From Treponema bryantii (GTDB lineage: Bacteria; Spirochaetota; Spirochaetia; Treponematales; Treponemataceae): a DNA stretch of 64,000 bases. Below the pieces are notes generated by a model. The model was given only the letters and a program-made list of their open reading frames with translations. It ran no database searches and was not told the origin of the DNA. The stretch is taken from assembly GCF_900113965.1 (NCBI RefSeq), contig NZ_FORI01000005.1, positions 124,001-188,000 of the forward strand, in the 5' to 3' direction. This document shows, piece after piece, positions 31,920-41,481 of this stretch. The translations under genes were made by a program, and so were the position numbers. Each line of letters starts with the position of its first letter. Position 1 is the first letter of the stretch.

Positions 31920-32258
31920 ATGGTAGTTACTTTAATTTTGATATTGTTAATAGTAATTTTCATGGCATTTTTCATTGGTATGAACCTTTCAAATCTCTGT
32001 ACCTTCTGGTTTTTCAAAACCTATACAGATTTGCCAGTTGCTGTTCTTACTCTGATTGCTTTTGGAGCTGGTATTATTTTTGCCCTTCTCTTTATCCTTG
32101 TTGCAAAAATGAAGGCTCCTCCAAGTGATGCAGAAGCCCGTGCTGCTAAAAAGCTTGAGAAGAAAGCCCGTGCCGAAGAAAAGCTCCGCCTTGCAAGAGA
32201 AAAAGAAGAAGCCAAAAAGGCTGCTAAAGAAGCGAAGAAGAATCCTCCGATACAATAA
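31920..32258 (+). CDS. Small two-helix membrane protein with charged tail
   Basis: 112 residues. Two hydrophobic helices (about 3-22 and 40-63) are followed by a Lys/Ala/Glu-rich helix (about 68-110) that looks like a cytoplasmic coiled coil. The layout resembles LapA/DUF1049-type proteins. A Shine-Dalgarno (aggag) precedes ATG 31920, 9 nt after miaB. It ends 2 nt before the SPOR gene. Function unknown. Confidence 0.75.
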   Translation: MVVTLILILLIVIFMAFFIGMNLSNLCTFWFFKTYTDLPVAVLTLIAFGAGIIFALLFILVAKMKAPPSDAEARAAKKLEKKARAEEKLRLAREKEEAKKAAKEAKKNPPIQ

Positions 32259-32260
32259 AT

Positions 32261-33250
32261 ATGAAGAAAATAATTACTGTTGTACTTTCACTTTTCCTTT
32301 GTACTTCAATTTTTGCCGCAGAACTTACCGCTGCCTTTGTAACTGCAGAGGCTGCTAAAAAAAATTCCGTAGACGAATCAGTTACTTATCTTAAATCTCA
32401 GATTTCTAAAATGACCTCTCAGGCAGAAAAACGTGCCACCTGGATTTTTCTTGCTTCTCTTCAGGAGCAGATGGCTTATTTTGATGATGCCCAGAAATCC
32501 TATGCACAGGCTGCCGCAATTGCCGCAGGCGATGTAGAAGGAATGCCTAAAAAATCAAACGAGCAGATTGTTCTGGATGCAGTTCGTTGTGCCCTGAGCT
32601 CTGGAGATTATGCAACTGCAGACAGTTATCTTAATTCAGCAGTTCGCAATTCAAAGAATGCAAATGTTCAGGCTTATATAAAACTTTATACCCAGTGGAG
32701 TGCCCTTTGTAAGGCAGATGATGTATCGGGCATTCAGGAGCCTGTAGTAATGCTTCAGGCTTATCTTAAGGTAGATTCAATGGCTGCCGTAAAGCCTGCA
32801 GTTCTTCTTACTCTGTGGTATGTAACCGGCGACACTTCATACTCAAAAGAAATCACAAAGCTTTATCCAAAATCTATAGAAGCTTCTATTGTAAAAGGCG
32901 ATGCACAGCTTTTACCAACTCCTTTCTGGTTCTTTGTTCCTAAGAGCGGAGAGGCAGAGCAGGGAACAGGAAGCATTGCAATGCCGGAAGAACCAAAGCA
33001 GACAGCAACTCAGAGTGTTACTACTGCACCTGCCAAGTTTACAAAATGGCAGCTTGGTCTTTTCCGTACTGAAAGCAACGCAAAACTTCTTGCTGATGAA
33101 GTAAAAGCAAAAGGTTTTGATTCATACATAACAACAGAAACTCGTGCCAGCGGTACAACCTATTACATCGTACTTGTGCGCGAAGATAAAAACGGTAACG
33201 TAGCCGATAGACTTCGCAGCTCCGGTTACGATTGTTACGGTGTAGAATAA
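32261..33250 (+). CDS. Exported SPOR-domain protein
   Basis: 329 residues. Signal peptide (M-K-K-I-I-T-V-V-L-S-L-F-L-C-T-S-I-F-A), a helical TPR-like middle (about 30-220), a Pro/Thr-rich linker, and a C-terminal SPOR domain (about 255-329) with W-Q-L-G-L-F-R-T-E-S-N-A and I-T-T-E-T-R-A-S-G-T-T-Y-Y-I-V-L-V. SPOR domains bind glycan strands of septal or denuded peptidoglycan, so a periplasmic cell-wall or division role is likely. Starts 2 nt after the small membrane protein gene. Confidence 0.82.
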   Translation: MKKIITVVLSLFLCTSIFAAELTAAFVTAEAAKKNSVDESVTYLKSQISKMTSQAEKRATWIFLASLQEQMAYFDDAQKSYAQAAAIAAGDVEGMPKKSNEQIVLDAVRCALSSGDYATADSYLNSAVRNSKNANVQAYIKLYTQWSALCKADDVSGIQEPVVMLQAYLKVDSMAAVKPAVLLTLWYVTGDTSYSKEITKLYPKSIEASIVKGDAQLLPTPFWFFVPKSGEAEQGTGSIAMPEEPKQTATQSVTTAPAKFTKWQLGLFRTESNAKLLADEVKAKGFDSYITTETRASGTTYYIVLVREDKNGNVADRLRSSGYDCYGVE

Positions 33251-33260
33251 TCCCACTGCC

Positions 33261-33288
33261 GTCATTGCGAGCGTAGCGAAGCAATCCA
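33261..33288. repeat. Dispersed repeat, family R2
   Basis: gtcattgcgagcgtagcgaa followed by gcaatcca. Paired copies lie at 55472-55537, and a partial relative (gcagcgaagcaatctatag) at 8710-8729. It sits between the SPOR gene and the ABC-F gene. Confidence 0.7.
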
Positions 33289-33367
33289 TAGTTTCTGAAT
33301 GGCGGTTGTTGAAAACACTTTTTTTCTGTAAACTTAAACTGACTATAATTTTACAGGAGACCGCACT

Positions 33368-35104
33368 ATGGCTAAAACCTTCGACGACAAAAAAATCATC
33401 TACACAATGGACCGCGTTACCCGTTCTTATGGAACTAAGGTGGTTCTTAAAGATATCAGTATTTCCTATTACTATGGTGCGAAAATCGGAGTTGTAGGAC
33501 CTAACGGTTCTGGTAAATCTTCTCTTTTTAAGATTCTTGCTGGAAAAGATACAGACTTCGCTGGTGAAACTTCACTTGCTCCAGGCTACACAATCGGTTA
33601 CCTCGAGCAGGAACCAGAGCTCGAAGCCGGCAAAACTGTAATGGAAATTGTAAAGGAAGGCGTAAAACCAATCACAGACCTTCTTGCAGAATTCGATAAA
33701 ATAAACGAAGCCTTTGGCGACCCGGATGCAGACTTCGATAAACTCTGTGCACGCCAGGGTGAGGTTCAGGAAAAGCTCGATGCTCTCGATGCATGGAACC
33801 TCGATAATAACCTTGAACTTGCTATGGACGCTCTCCGCTGTCCTCCAGCTGATCAGGTTGTAGACGTTCTTTCCGGAGGTGAGCGCCGCCGTGTTGCTTT
33901 GTGTCGCCTCCTTCTTCAGAAGCCTGATATTCTCCTCCTCGACGAACCTACTAACCACCTCGATGCAGAAACAGTAGCATGGCTGGAAAAGCACCTTCAC
34001 GACTATCCTGGAACAGTAATTGCCGTAACTCACGACCGTTACTTCCTTGATCAGGTTGCAGGCTGGATCCTCGAACTTGACCGTGGTGAAGGTTATCCAT
34101 TTAAGGGTAACTACTCAAGCTGGCTTGAACAGAAAAATGCCCGCCTTGCCCAGGAAAATAAAAATGAATCTGCCCGCCAGAAGGAAATCCAGCGTGAGCT
34201 TGAATGGATTCACATGGGTGCTAAGGGACGCCAGGCAAAGCATAAGGAACACATCACACGCTATAACGAGCTCATGGCTCAGGAAAGCAAAAAACAGCTT
34301 AAGGATACACAGATTTCTATTCCAGCCGGTCCTCGTCTTGGAGCTCAGGTAATTGATATTGAAAATCTTACAAAGTCTTTTGGCGACAAGTTGTTGTTCG
34401 AAAACTTAAACGTTCATATTCCAGCTGGTGCCATCGTTGGTATTGTTGGACCGAACGGTGCCGGTAAAACAACTCTCTTTAAGATGATTGTTGATGCAGC
34501 TGGTCTTGAAGGCGGTGAAAAGCCTGATTCAGGAACTATCAAAGTTGGTCAGACTGTAAAACTAGTTTACGTAGACCAGATGAGAAGCGGCCTTGATATG
34601 AACAAGACTGTTTACGAAACTCTCGGCGGTGGCGGAGACCTCGTAAAACTTGGTGCTGTAGACGAAAAGGGTAGAGCACTCGAAGGTGGTGTTCGCGAAG
34701 TAAATGCACACGCATACTGCGGCTGGTTCAACTTTGCAGGCCCTGATCAGAATAAAAAGGTAAGTGTACTTTCTGGTGGTGAAAGAAACCGCCTCAACCT
34801 TGGTATGATGCTCAAGGAAAGTGGAAACGTACTCCTGTTCGACGAACCTACAAACGACCTTGACGTAGAAACAGTCCGCGCCCTTGAAGAAGCTCTCGAA
34901 GACTTTGCAGGTTGTGCACTTGTAGTAAGCCATGACCGCTGGTTCCTCGATCGTATCTGTACACATATTCTTGCCTTCGAAAACAACTCTGAAGTCCGCT
35001 TCTTTGAAGGTAACTGGTCTGAGTACGCAGAATGGAAGCTCAAGGAATTTGGTGAAGACGCCGGAGTTCCAAAGCGCACTGTTTACCGTAAGCTCAGCAG
35101 ATAA
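33368..35104 (+). CDS. ABC-F family ATPase, EttA-like
   Basis: 578 residues with two nucleotide-binding domains and no membrane part. Walker A motifs: G-P-N-G-S-G-K-S-S (about 43) and G-P-N-G-A-G-K-T-T (about 360); signatures L-S-G-G-E-R-R-R-V and L-S-G-G-E-R-N-R-L; Walker B L-L-L-D-E-P-T-N-H-L-D and L-L-F-D-E-P-T-N-D-L-D. The linker carries the P-site tRNA interaction motif region E-L-E-W-I-H-M-G-A-K-G-R-Q-A-K. EttA gates entry of the 70S ribosome into elongation according to energy state. A Shine-Dalgarno (aggaga) precedes ATG 33368. Confidence 0.9.
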   Translation: MAKTFDDKKIIYTMDRVTRSYGTKVVLKDISISYYYGAKIGVVGPNGSGKSSLFKILAGKDTDFAGETSLAPGYTIGYLEQEPELEAGKTVMEIVKEGVKPITDLLAEFDKINEAFGDPDADFDKLCARQGEVQEKLDALDAWNLDNNLELAMDALRCPPADQVVDVLSGGERRRVALCRLLLQKPDILLLDEPTNHLDAETVAWLEKHLHDYPGTVIAVTHDRYFLDQVAGWILELDRGEGYPFKGNYSSWLEQKNARLAQENKNESARQKEIQRELEWIHMGAKGRQAKHKEHITRYNELMAQESKKQLKDTQISIPAGPRLGAQVIDIENLTKSFGDKLLFENLNVHIPAGAIVGIVGPNGAGKTTLFKMIVDAAGLEGGEKPDSGTIKVGQTVKLVYVDQMRSGLDMNKTVYETLGGGGDLVKLGAVDEKGRALEGGVREVNAHAYCGWFNFAGPDQNKKVSVLSGGERNRLNLGMMLKESGNVLLFDEPTNDLDVETVRALEEALEDFAGCALVVSHDRWFLDRICTHILAFENNSEVRFFEGNWSEYAEWKLKEFGEDAGVPKRTVYRKLSR

Positions 35105-35118
35105 GAGATATTTCTGAC

Positions 35119-35147
35119 TTACAAAATCTTCATACTTCTATTATATT
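35119..35147 (+). promoter_or_regulatory. Promoter of the GH5-GH1 operon (leaderless)
   Basis: TTACAA (35119-35124), 17-bp spacer, TATATT (35142-35147); ATG 35155 follows after 7 nt. Confidence 0.65.
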
Positions 35148-35154
35148 TAGCGGT

Positions 35155-36483
35155 ATGAAGATTTCTTTTAAAACAACAACTAAGATTCTCGGTTTATTGT
35201 GTTTTGCTGCGGCAGTTATTTCATGCAGCGGCAAATCTGAAAAAAAACAGAACGCAGAAGCTGCTCCTATGACACAGGCTCTTTTGAAGGCTGTGAATTC
35301 AACTGATTCAAGCTCATCTAAAACTACGAGCACTGCTACAGAACGCATCCGCTTTAATACCGGCATTGCAATAAAAGATACCGGCAGTAAAATTTTCAAC
35401 GAGCGCAAGGCAATTGATGTTGTGCGCGATATGAAAACCGGCTGGAATCTTGGAAACACTCTTGATGCAACTGCTGGAAAAGGTCTTGCTTCAGAAGTGA
35501 GCTGGGGACAGCCTGTTACAACAAAGGCTATGATAGACGGCCTTGCTGCTTCTGGAATTAAAACCCTGCGAATTCCAATTTCTTGGAGCCGTCATATTGT
35601 AGATTCAGATTATACAATTGATCCTGCCTGGATGCAGCGTGTAAAGACAATTGTTGACTGGGCAATTGATGACGGAATGTATGTTGTAATTAATATTCAT
35701 CATGATAATTTCGATAAAAATGCAAAGATGCCGGCTCTGGCGGGATTCTATCCTAGTGATGAGAATTTTGAGAACTCGGCAGACTTTGTCTGCAACATCT
35801 GGGCTCAGATTGCTCTTGCTTTTAATAACGGCTATGACGAACATCTTGTTTTTGAAGTTTTGAATGAACCACGCCTTTGTGGAACTTCAGAAGAGTGGTG
35901 GTATAATTCTGCTTCTATTGATTCAATCAAAGCTATGAATAATCTGAAAAAACTTGAACAGGCTATTCTGGACGTTATTCGTGCAAGTGATGGAAATAAT
36001 AAAAAGCGCCTTGTTGCAATTCCTTCATTGCAGGCTTCTCCGGAATCAGCTCTTGCAACTACATTCATAATGCCAAAAGATTATGATAACAGCAAAGACC
36101 GTCTGATTGTTTCAGTTCATATGTACACTCCATATAGTTTTGCAATGGAGTCACCAGGAATTATAGAGTACTCAGATTCTGTAAAAAAAGAGTTTACTTC
36201 AATGTTTAAAAAGCTCAATGATCATTTTATTTCAGATGGTTATGCAGTTTACATTGGTGAATATGGTGCAACAAATAAAGAAAATCTGAAAGACCGTGTT
36301 GAATGGTTCCATGATTTTATTAAAGAATCTTATGCATACGGAATGCCTTGTTTCCTTTGGGATAACGGTGTCTGGAAGGTTGAGAATAATCAATATGATG
36401 AACATTACGGCTTTTATAACCGTGAACAGCAGACCTGGTATTTCCCGGATATTATTCAGGCAATTAATGAGGAGCTTAAATAA
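35155..36483 (+). CDS. GH5-family endo-glucanase/xyloglucanase lipoprotein
   Basis: 442 residues. Lipoprotein signal ending A-A-V-I-S-C at about residue 23, then a low-complexity Ser/Thr linker, then a GH5 TIM barrel from about residue 80: G-W-N-L-G-N-T-L-D, I-K-T-L-R-I-P-I-S-W, V-V-I-N-I-H-H-D, the acid/base Glu in F-E-V-L-N-E-P-R and the nucleophile Glu in Y-I-G-E-Y-G-A. The N-L-G-N-T-L-D-A style fits subfamily 4, which cuts beta-1,4-glucan, xyloglucan or xylan. It would act at the cell surface or periplasm. The next gene, a GH1, starts immediately after its stop. Confidence 0.9.
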   Translation: MKISFKTTTKILGLLCFAAAVISCSGKSEKKQNAEAAPMTQALLKAVNSTDSSSSKTTSTATERIRFNTGIAIKDTGSKIFNERKAIDVVRDMKTGWNLGNTLDATAGKGLASEVSWGQPVTTKAMIDGLAASGIKTLRIPISWSRHIVDSDYTIDPAWMQRVKTIVDWAIDDGMYVVINIHHDNFDKNAKMPALAGFYPSDENFENSADFVCNIWAQIALAFNNGYDEHLVFEVLNEPRLCGTSEEWWYNSASIDSIKAMNNLKKLEQAILDVIRASDGNNKKRLVAIPSLQASPESALATTFIMPKDYDNSKDRLIVSVHMYTPYSFAMESPGIIEYSDSVKKEFTSMFKKLNDHFISDGYAVYIGEYGATNKENLKDRVEWFHDFIKESYAYGMPCFLWDNGVWKVENNQYDEHYGFYNREQQTWYFPDIIQAINEELK

Positions 36484-37806
36484 ATGAGTTTTAGAAAAGA
36501 TTTTTTGTGGGGAGCAGCTACCGCTTCTTTTCAGATAGAAGGCGCATGGAATGAAGACGGAAAATCTCCGTCTATCTGGGATGTATTTTGCGAAGAACCG
36601 GGAAGAATTGAAGATGGTTCTGATGGAAAGATTGCCTGCGACCACTATCACCACTACAAGGAAGATGTAAAGCTGATGGCCGAGCTTGGTCTTAAAGCTT
36701 ACCGTTTTTCAATTGCATGGCCTCGTGTTATTCCAGATGGATGTGGGGCGGTAAATGAAAAGGGCCTTGAGTTTTACAGCAATCTTGTTGATGAACTTTT
36801 GAAATATAACATTACTCCATTTGTAACTCTTTACCACTGGGATCTTCCTTATGTTCTTCAGTCTAAAGGCGGCTGGTTGAATCCAGAAATCTCGGACTGG
36901 TTCGAAGAATACACACGTGCAGTAGTTGCAAAATTTGGTGACAGAGTAAAGAACTATATTACCTTTAATGAACCTTCCGTTTTCCTTGGCTGTGGTCATA
37001 TTTCTGCTTCACATGCTCCTGGCTTTAAGTATGGTACACGCGAGCTTCTTCTTGCCGGTCACAATGTTCATGTAGCTCACGGTAAGGCTGTTCGTGCCAT
37101 TCGTGAGCTTGCTCCAGATGCAAAGGTTGGAATTACTCTTGCAACAATGCCACGTATTCCAAATGGTGATATGGATGCTGCAACCGCTTATGATATTTAC
37201 TTCAGCTGCCATAAGCCCTATTTTATCTGGTCTGATTCTTACTGGGCAGATCCAATTGTGTTTGGTAAGTATCCTGAAGACCTTGTAAATGAATGTAAAG
37301 ATATCTTTCCTAAGGTAACTGATGAAGATATGAAGCTTATCAGCCAGAAGATTGATTTTATTGGTGAAAATATCTATCAGGGAAGATATGAAGATGGTTA
37401 TAACAGACCTCGCGGAACTCCACATACAGAAATCGGCTGGGATACCTATGACCGTGCTCTGGAGTGGGGTGTAAAGCATTTTACAAAACGCTTTGGTCTT
37501 CCAATTTATATTACAGAAAACGGCATTTCCTGCCACGACTGGGAAAGCCTGGACGGAAAAGTACACGATCCTAACAGAATTGATTTCTTACACAGATACC
37601 TTCGCGGCTTAAAGGCTGCAGCTGAAGATGGCTGTGATGTTCGCGGATATTTCCAGTGGTCGTTTATGGATAACTTTGAATGGGCAAAGGGATACAATCC
37701 TCGCTTTGGAATGGTGTTCTGTGATTATAATACATTGAAACGCATTCCTAAAGATTCTGCTTACTGGTATAAAGAAGTGATTGAAACAAACGGTGAGAAT
37801 CTTTAA
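36484..37806 (+). CDS. GH1-family beta-glucosidase
   Basis: 440 residues, usual GH1 length, no signal peptide, so cytoplasmic. N-terminal F-L-W-G-A-A-T-A-S-F-Q-I-E-G-A, acid/base Glu in Y-I-T-F-N-E-P, nucleophile Glu in Y-I-T-E-N-G, and the substrate-binding Q-W-S-F-M-D-N-F-E-W. It should hydrolyse cellobiose or related beta-glucosides imported after the GH5 enzyme has acted. ATG directly follows the GH5 stop (TAAATG). A strong terminator ends the two-gene unit. Confidence 0.95.
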   Translation: MSFRKDFLWGAATASFQIEGAWNEDGKSPSIWDVFCEEPGRIEDGSDGKIACDHYHHYKEDVKLMAELGLKAYRFSIAWPRVIPDGCGAVNEKGLEFYSNLVDELLKYNITPFVTLYHWDLPYVLQSKGGWLNPEISDWFEEYTRAVVAKFGDRVKNYITFNEPSVFLGCGHISASHAPGFKYGTRELLLAGHNVHVAHGKAVRAIRELAPDAKVGITLATMPRIPNGDMDAATAYDIYFSCHKPYFIWSDSYWADPIVFGKYPEDLVNECKDIFPKVTDEDMKLISQKIDFIGENIYQGRYEDGYNRPRGTPHTEIGWDTYDRALEWGVKHFTKRFGLPIYITENGISCHDWESLDGKVHDPNRIDFLHRYLRGLKAAAEDGCDVRGYFQWSFMDNFEWAKGYNPRFGMVFCDYNTLKRIPKDSAYWYKEVIETNGENL

Positions 37807-37850
37807 ATAAATACCGACATCTTAATCTGAAAACACTCCATCAGAAAAAA

Positions 37851-37899
37851 AACACCTTGCTTCGACGGGGAATTATGAGTCTCAGCAAGGTGTTTTTTT
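37851..37899 (+). terminator. Terminator after the GH5-GH1 operon
   Basis: aacaccttgc pairs with gcaaggtgtt, followed by TTTTTT; a 24-nt loop separates the arms. A second hairpin (attgtcgg / ccgacaat, 37936-37954) follows in the gap before the esterase gene. Confidence 0.85.
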
Positions 37900-37967
37900 C
37901 TGCCTGCGCATTTTCAGATTAAATGCAGGTGTCATTGTCGGACTTGCCCCGACAATCTTTCAATCCA

Positions 37968-39359
37968 TTATAAATACTTCAACATTTCATCAGTTGGCTT
38001 AATGGGATTCTCTGCACTATATGTAGTGAACTCCATGAAGTTTGATTTTTCTGAGGTGTATGAATTCCACTGTGGTAATGGTTCTCCGCAGAGGTCCTTG
38101 CCGTTCGGGTTACCATTCTTAATAAAGTTACACAGGTAATCACACATCTGGCGTGCAACGTCGTAGTGAACTCCCTTAAATGGTCTCCAGCATTTTGCCA
38201 AGGTTTCAAAGAAGAACCATAAATCCACTGAATGGAATTTGCCCGGGTGATCCCAGCCTGGAATTGGTACATCGAACTTGTAGCAGTAGTTCTGAATATT
38301 CAGACCCTTTGCTTCTTCTTCCTTCATAAGTTTTCTAACACCCATTTCAACTGCGTGCATTCCACCAAAGATAAATTCATCTGTAGTAAAGCCTGTGAAA
38401 ATTGGGCATGGTGTACATTTCCCTTCTGCTACAATATCAATCAAACTTCCCTTATTGAACTGTTCATCAAAAATTGGTGTCCAGCAGGCAATAGACTTTT
38501 CATATCCGCCCCATTCACTCCACTTCTGGCGAAGCTGTTCTGTTGTAAGCTTACGTGCTTCTGCAAGTGAGTTACAGCCGCAGAACTTAAAGAACTCAAC
38601 CCCAAGCTGTTCTGCTTCTTTTACAGAGCGTTTAGGGAACATATTAGGCATGTTTGGAGCGTAAATTAGTCCGCTGTCTACAACTGCACGCTTAAAGTAT
38701 TTACGGCTTTCTTCGTTTGCAATGTGGCAAAGAACACTTCCGGCACCTGCAGACTGACCTCCGATTGTGATATTTTCCTTATCACCACCAAATGCTTCAA
38801 TATTTTCATATACCCACTTTAAGCCGGCCAGCTGATCCTGTAAGCCCATATTTGCAGGGGTTTCTGGATATTCTGCAGTAAGCTCTGGATGACAGGTAAA
38901 TCCAAAAAGATTTACACGATAATTTACAGTAACAACAACAATTCCTCGGCGTGCGATACGTTCACCGTCAAACTCCATTTCTGCAGTGTGGCCAACCTGC
39001 CAGCCACCACCGAAAATCCAGAAGTATACAGGAAGTTTTTCCTTGCCTGTTTTTGCAGGTGTCCAGATATTCAAATAAAGACAGTCTTCGCTTACTGGAA
39101 TATCAGGATCTACAGACCATTCGCGAGAGTATACATCCTCTGGAGGCGGATTGCGGTTAGGGGAGGGCTGTACAGGGATTGGTGGGAACTTATAGCATTC
39201 GCGAACACCTTCCCATGGTTCAGCTGGCTGTGGAGGAGCAAAACGTAAATCTCCTACAGGAGGCTTTGCAAATGGAACAGATTTAAATGCAGTAATACGA
39301 GGATCTGCAGCTGGGATACCTTCAACGGTACCGAGTTTAGTTTTTACGATTCTAAGCAT
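37968..39359 (-). CDS. Carboxylesterase type B
   Basis: 463 residues, alpha/beta hydrolase. Early motif F-K-S-V-P-F-A-K-P-P-V-G-D-L-R-F, E-D-C-L-Y-L-N-I-W-T-P, and the nucleophile Ser in G-G-Q-S-A-G-A-G-S. The expected acidic and His members are less obvious. No signal peptide, so cytoplasmic; removal of acetyl or other ester groups from imported hemicellulose fragments is plausible from context. I start at ATG 39359 with gggag upstream; the frame runs 14 codons further, through an R1 repeat. Lies downstream of the ABC importer genes on the same strand. Confidence 0.85.
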   Translation of the reverse strand: MLRIVKTKLGTVEGIPAADPRITAFKSVPFAKPPVGDLRFAPPQPAEPWEGVRECYKFPPIPVQPSPNRNPPPEDVYSREWSVDPDIPVSEDCLYLNIWTPAKTGKEKLPVYFWIFGGGWQVGHTAEMEFDGERIARRGIVVVTVNYRVNLFGFTCHPELTAEYPETPANMGLQDQLAGLKWVYENIEAFGGDKENITIGGQSAGAGSVLCHIANEESRKYFKRAVVDSGLIYAPNMPNMFPKRSVKEAEQLGVEFFKFCGCNSLAEARKLTTEQLRQKWSEWGGYEKSIACWTPIFDEQFNKGSLIDIVAEGKCTPCPIFTGFTTDEFIFGGMHAVEMGVRKLMKEEEAKGLNIQNYCYKFDVPIPGWDHPGKFHSVDLWFFFETLAKCWRPFKGVHYDVARQMCDYLCNFIKNGNPNGKDLCGEPLPQWNSYTSEKSNFMEFTTYSAENPIKPTDEMLKYL

Positions 39360-39380
39360 AGTTTTTCTCCCAAAAAAAAA

Positions 39381-39424
39381 GCGGTGGTTGAGTGCTCGCA
39401 AAGCGAGTTTATCGAAACCACCGT
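39381..39424. repeat. Dispersed palindromic repeat, family R1
   Basis: gcggtggttgag ... tatcgaaaccaccg with inner hairpin gctcgc/gcgag, 20 nt upstream of the carboxylesterase start codon. Confidence 0.8.
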
Positions 39425-39438
39425 TTTAATTGAATAAG

Positions 39439-39530
39439 TCGGCAAGCACAGCTTGCCTCTGAGGCATTCTTTCGATGAACCTAAAACGGCCCGCTGACGC
39501 AGCCCGTTTTTTAACGGTTCTTCGATTTTA
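39439..39530. repeat. R4 terminator-shaped repeat (matches 59870-59962 in reverse)
   Basis: A flank (tcggcaagcacagcttgcct and ctgag) is followed by the R4 core at 39472-39525: outer arms tcgatgaacc / ggttcttcga, taaa, inner hairpin acggcccgc-tgac-gcagcccgt, ttttttaac. The reverse complement of 59870-59962 shares the flank and outer arms but has a different inner hairpin. Confidence 0.85.
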
Positions 39531-39533
39531 GCC

Positions 39534-40475
39534 TTATTCCTTAACACCACCGATTGTCATACCAACTACGAAGTATTTCTGAACGAACGGATATACTACG
39601 AGGATTGGCAATGTTGCAACTACAGTAATTGCAGAACGTGTACTGATTGGTGTTACAGAAGTTGTAGAAGCACCAGCACCTGCTGCAACGGCCATAGCGT
39701 TTGCATCGTTGGCATTTGCACTCTGGTTCTGACTGGCCTGAAGAATAGACATCAATACATACTGCAATGAGTGAAGCTTAGGTTTGTTAGAACAGTAGAG
39801 ATATGTATCGAACCAGCTGTTCCATGCACCTACAGCAGTAAACAGAGAAACCATAGCAATTGAAGGAACAATAAGAGGCCAGATAATCTGAATGAAGATT
39901 CTGAACTCATTAGCACCATCAATACGAGCAGATTCAACAAAGCTGTCTGGAAGACCATTGATGTAAGTTCTTACAAGAATGAAGTTGAATACATCTACGA
40001 GCGCAGGAACAATGTAAACTGCATATTTACCAAGAAGGTGAAGATTCTTAATAAGCATGTATCCTGGAATCAAACCTGCGTTTACATACATAGAGATTAC
40101 AAGAATAGTTGTGAGAGGTTTTCTCATTACGAATTCTTTGCGGCTCAAAGCGTAAGCAAGCATTGTAGTACAGAATACACTGAAAACAGTCTGAAGAATT
40201 GTTCTTGTTACAGAAATAATACCGGCATGGAAAATACGATCTGTAGTAAACAGGTTAGCGTAGTTTTTCCAGGTAAACTTTCTTGGGAGAAGTTTAATAC
40301 CGCCTGTAAGCGAATCAAGACCATCATTCAAAGAAATGGCAATTGTATTCCAGAAAGGATATACAGTTACAACAACAACGAATGCAAGAACAATATAAAT
40401 GATAACATCAAAAATGATGTTACTGATCATTGTATTTCTTCTAGCTGAATAGTACTGGTTTTTCTTGTCCATCAT
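39534..40475 (-). CDS. Sugar ABC transporter permease, LplC/YtcP-like
   Basis: 313 residues, six membrane helices, CUT1 family. The cytoplasmic loop that contacts the ATPase reads E-S-A-R-I-D-G-A-N-E-F-R-I-F-I-Q-I-I-W-P, the EAA motif. N-terminal segment V-V-T-V-Y-P-F-W-N-T-I-A-I-S is typical of the LplC branch, known for aldouronate and other oligosaccharide uptake. Starts in a 4-base overlap (ATGATGG) with the preceding permease. No ATPase gene is nearby, so it probably shares a general MsmX/UgpC-type ATPase. Confidence 0.92.
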   Translation of the reverse strand: MMDKKNQYYSARRNTMISNIIFDVIIYIVLAFVVVVTVYPFWNTIAISLNDGLDSLTGGIKLLPRKFTWKNYANLFTTDRIFHAGIISVTRTILQTVFSVFCTTMLAYALSRKEFVMRKPLTTILVISMYVNAGLIPGYMLIKNLHLLGKYAVYIVPALVDVFNFILVRTYINGLPDSFVESARIDGANEFRIFIQIIWPLIVPSIAMVSLFTAVGAWNSWFDTYLYCSNKPKLHSLQYVLMSILQASQNQSANANDANAMAVAAGAGASTTSVTPISTRSAITVVATLPILVVYPFVQKYFVVGMTIGGVKE

Positions 40476-41452
40476 ATCAGACGCTCCTCACCACTCTTCT
40501 TAGCAATAGTATTTGCAATAACAAGAAGAAGGATATTTACAACATTTTTAAAGATACCAGCGGCAGTAGCAAGACCGTATCTTGAAAGTTTGAAACCGTA
40601 TTTCAATACATAAATATCGATAGTTTCTGCTACATCCTGGATCATACCATTCTGTAACAAGTATGGCATTTCGAAGTTAGCATCAAGAATATGACCAGCA
40701 GACATAATCATCATGATGATGATAGTTGCTTTAATTCCTGGAAGTGTAATGTGCCAGATTTTGCGGAGACGACCACAACCATCAATCTGTGCTGCTTCAT
40801 AAAGACAAGGATCAATAGCAGTCATAGCACCAAGATATACGATTGTGTTCCAACCTACTTCCTTCCATACATAAGTCCAACCTATGATGTGCCAGAAATA
40901 GCTCTGTTTAGCAAGCCACTGAATAGGCTCGTCGATTAAATGAAGACCTAACAATATGCTATTTAAAATTCCAGTTTTATCACCAACAAGTACGTTTGCA
41001 ACGAGACCTGTTACGATAACCCAGGAAAGAAAGTGCGGAAGATAAGAAACTGTCTGAACAAAGCGTTTTATACCAATGTAACGAACTTCGTTCATAAATA
41101 CAGCGAGCAAGATAGCAGTAATATATCCTAAAGCGGTACTGATAAGGCTCATGCCTACAGTATTGCGTAATGACAGAAGGAATTCTTTTTCTGTGAAAAG
41201 CTGGAAAAACCATTTTAGTCCTACCCAGTCCTGCTGAGCAAAGGTTTTGTAAGGTTTGTAGTCCTGGAAAGCCATTGTCCATCCCCAAAGTGGGATGTAT
41301 CTGAACAAAATGATATAAAGTACAAAAGGAAGTGACATGAGAATAAGCATTTTCTGCTTTCCTAAAAGCTTCCATTTACTTTTTTTATTTAATTTAACAA
41401 GTTCTGTAGTTTCTGAATTGCTAACAGAACCAGACTCTTTTTTATTTTTCAT
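40472..41452 (-). CDS. Sugar ABC transporter permease, LplB-like
   Basis: 326 residues, six membrane helices. EAA loop: Y-E-A-A-Q-I-D-G-C-G-R-L-R-K-I-W-H-I-T-L-P. The Y-I-I-L-F-R-Y-I-P-L-W-G start and Q-D-Y-K-P-Y segment fit LplB. A Ser/Lys/Glu-rich N-terminal tail (about 1-30) is cytoplasmic. It lies after the substrate-binding gene with two hairpins in between, which could lower permease expression relative to the binding protein. Confidence 0.92.
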   Translation of the reverse strand: MKNKKESGSVSNSETTELVKLNKKSKWKLLGKQKMLILMSLPFVLYIILFRYIPLWGWTMAFQDYKPYKTFAQQDWVGLKWFFQLFTEKEFLLSLRNTVGMSLISTALGYITAILLAVFMNEVRYIGIKRFVQTVSYLPHFLSWVIVTGLVANVLVGDKTGILNSILLGLHLIDEPIQWLAKQSYFWHIIGWTYVWKEVGWNTIVYLGAMTAIDPCLYEAAQIDGCGRLRKIWHITLPGIKATIIIMMIMSAGHILDANFEMPYLLQNGMIQDVAETIDIYVLKYGFKLSRYGLATAAGIFKNVVNILLLVIANTIAKKSGEERLI

Positions 41453-41481
41453 AAAAAATCACCCATAAAAATGATATAAAA

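Noticed and set aside
37936-37954. Hairpin attgtcgg/ccgacaat as terminator of the carboxylesterase gene
   Set aside because: No T-run on the minus strand; looks like another dispersed palindrome, so not listed as a terminator.
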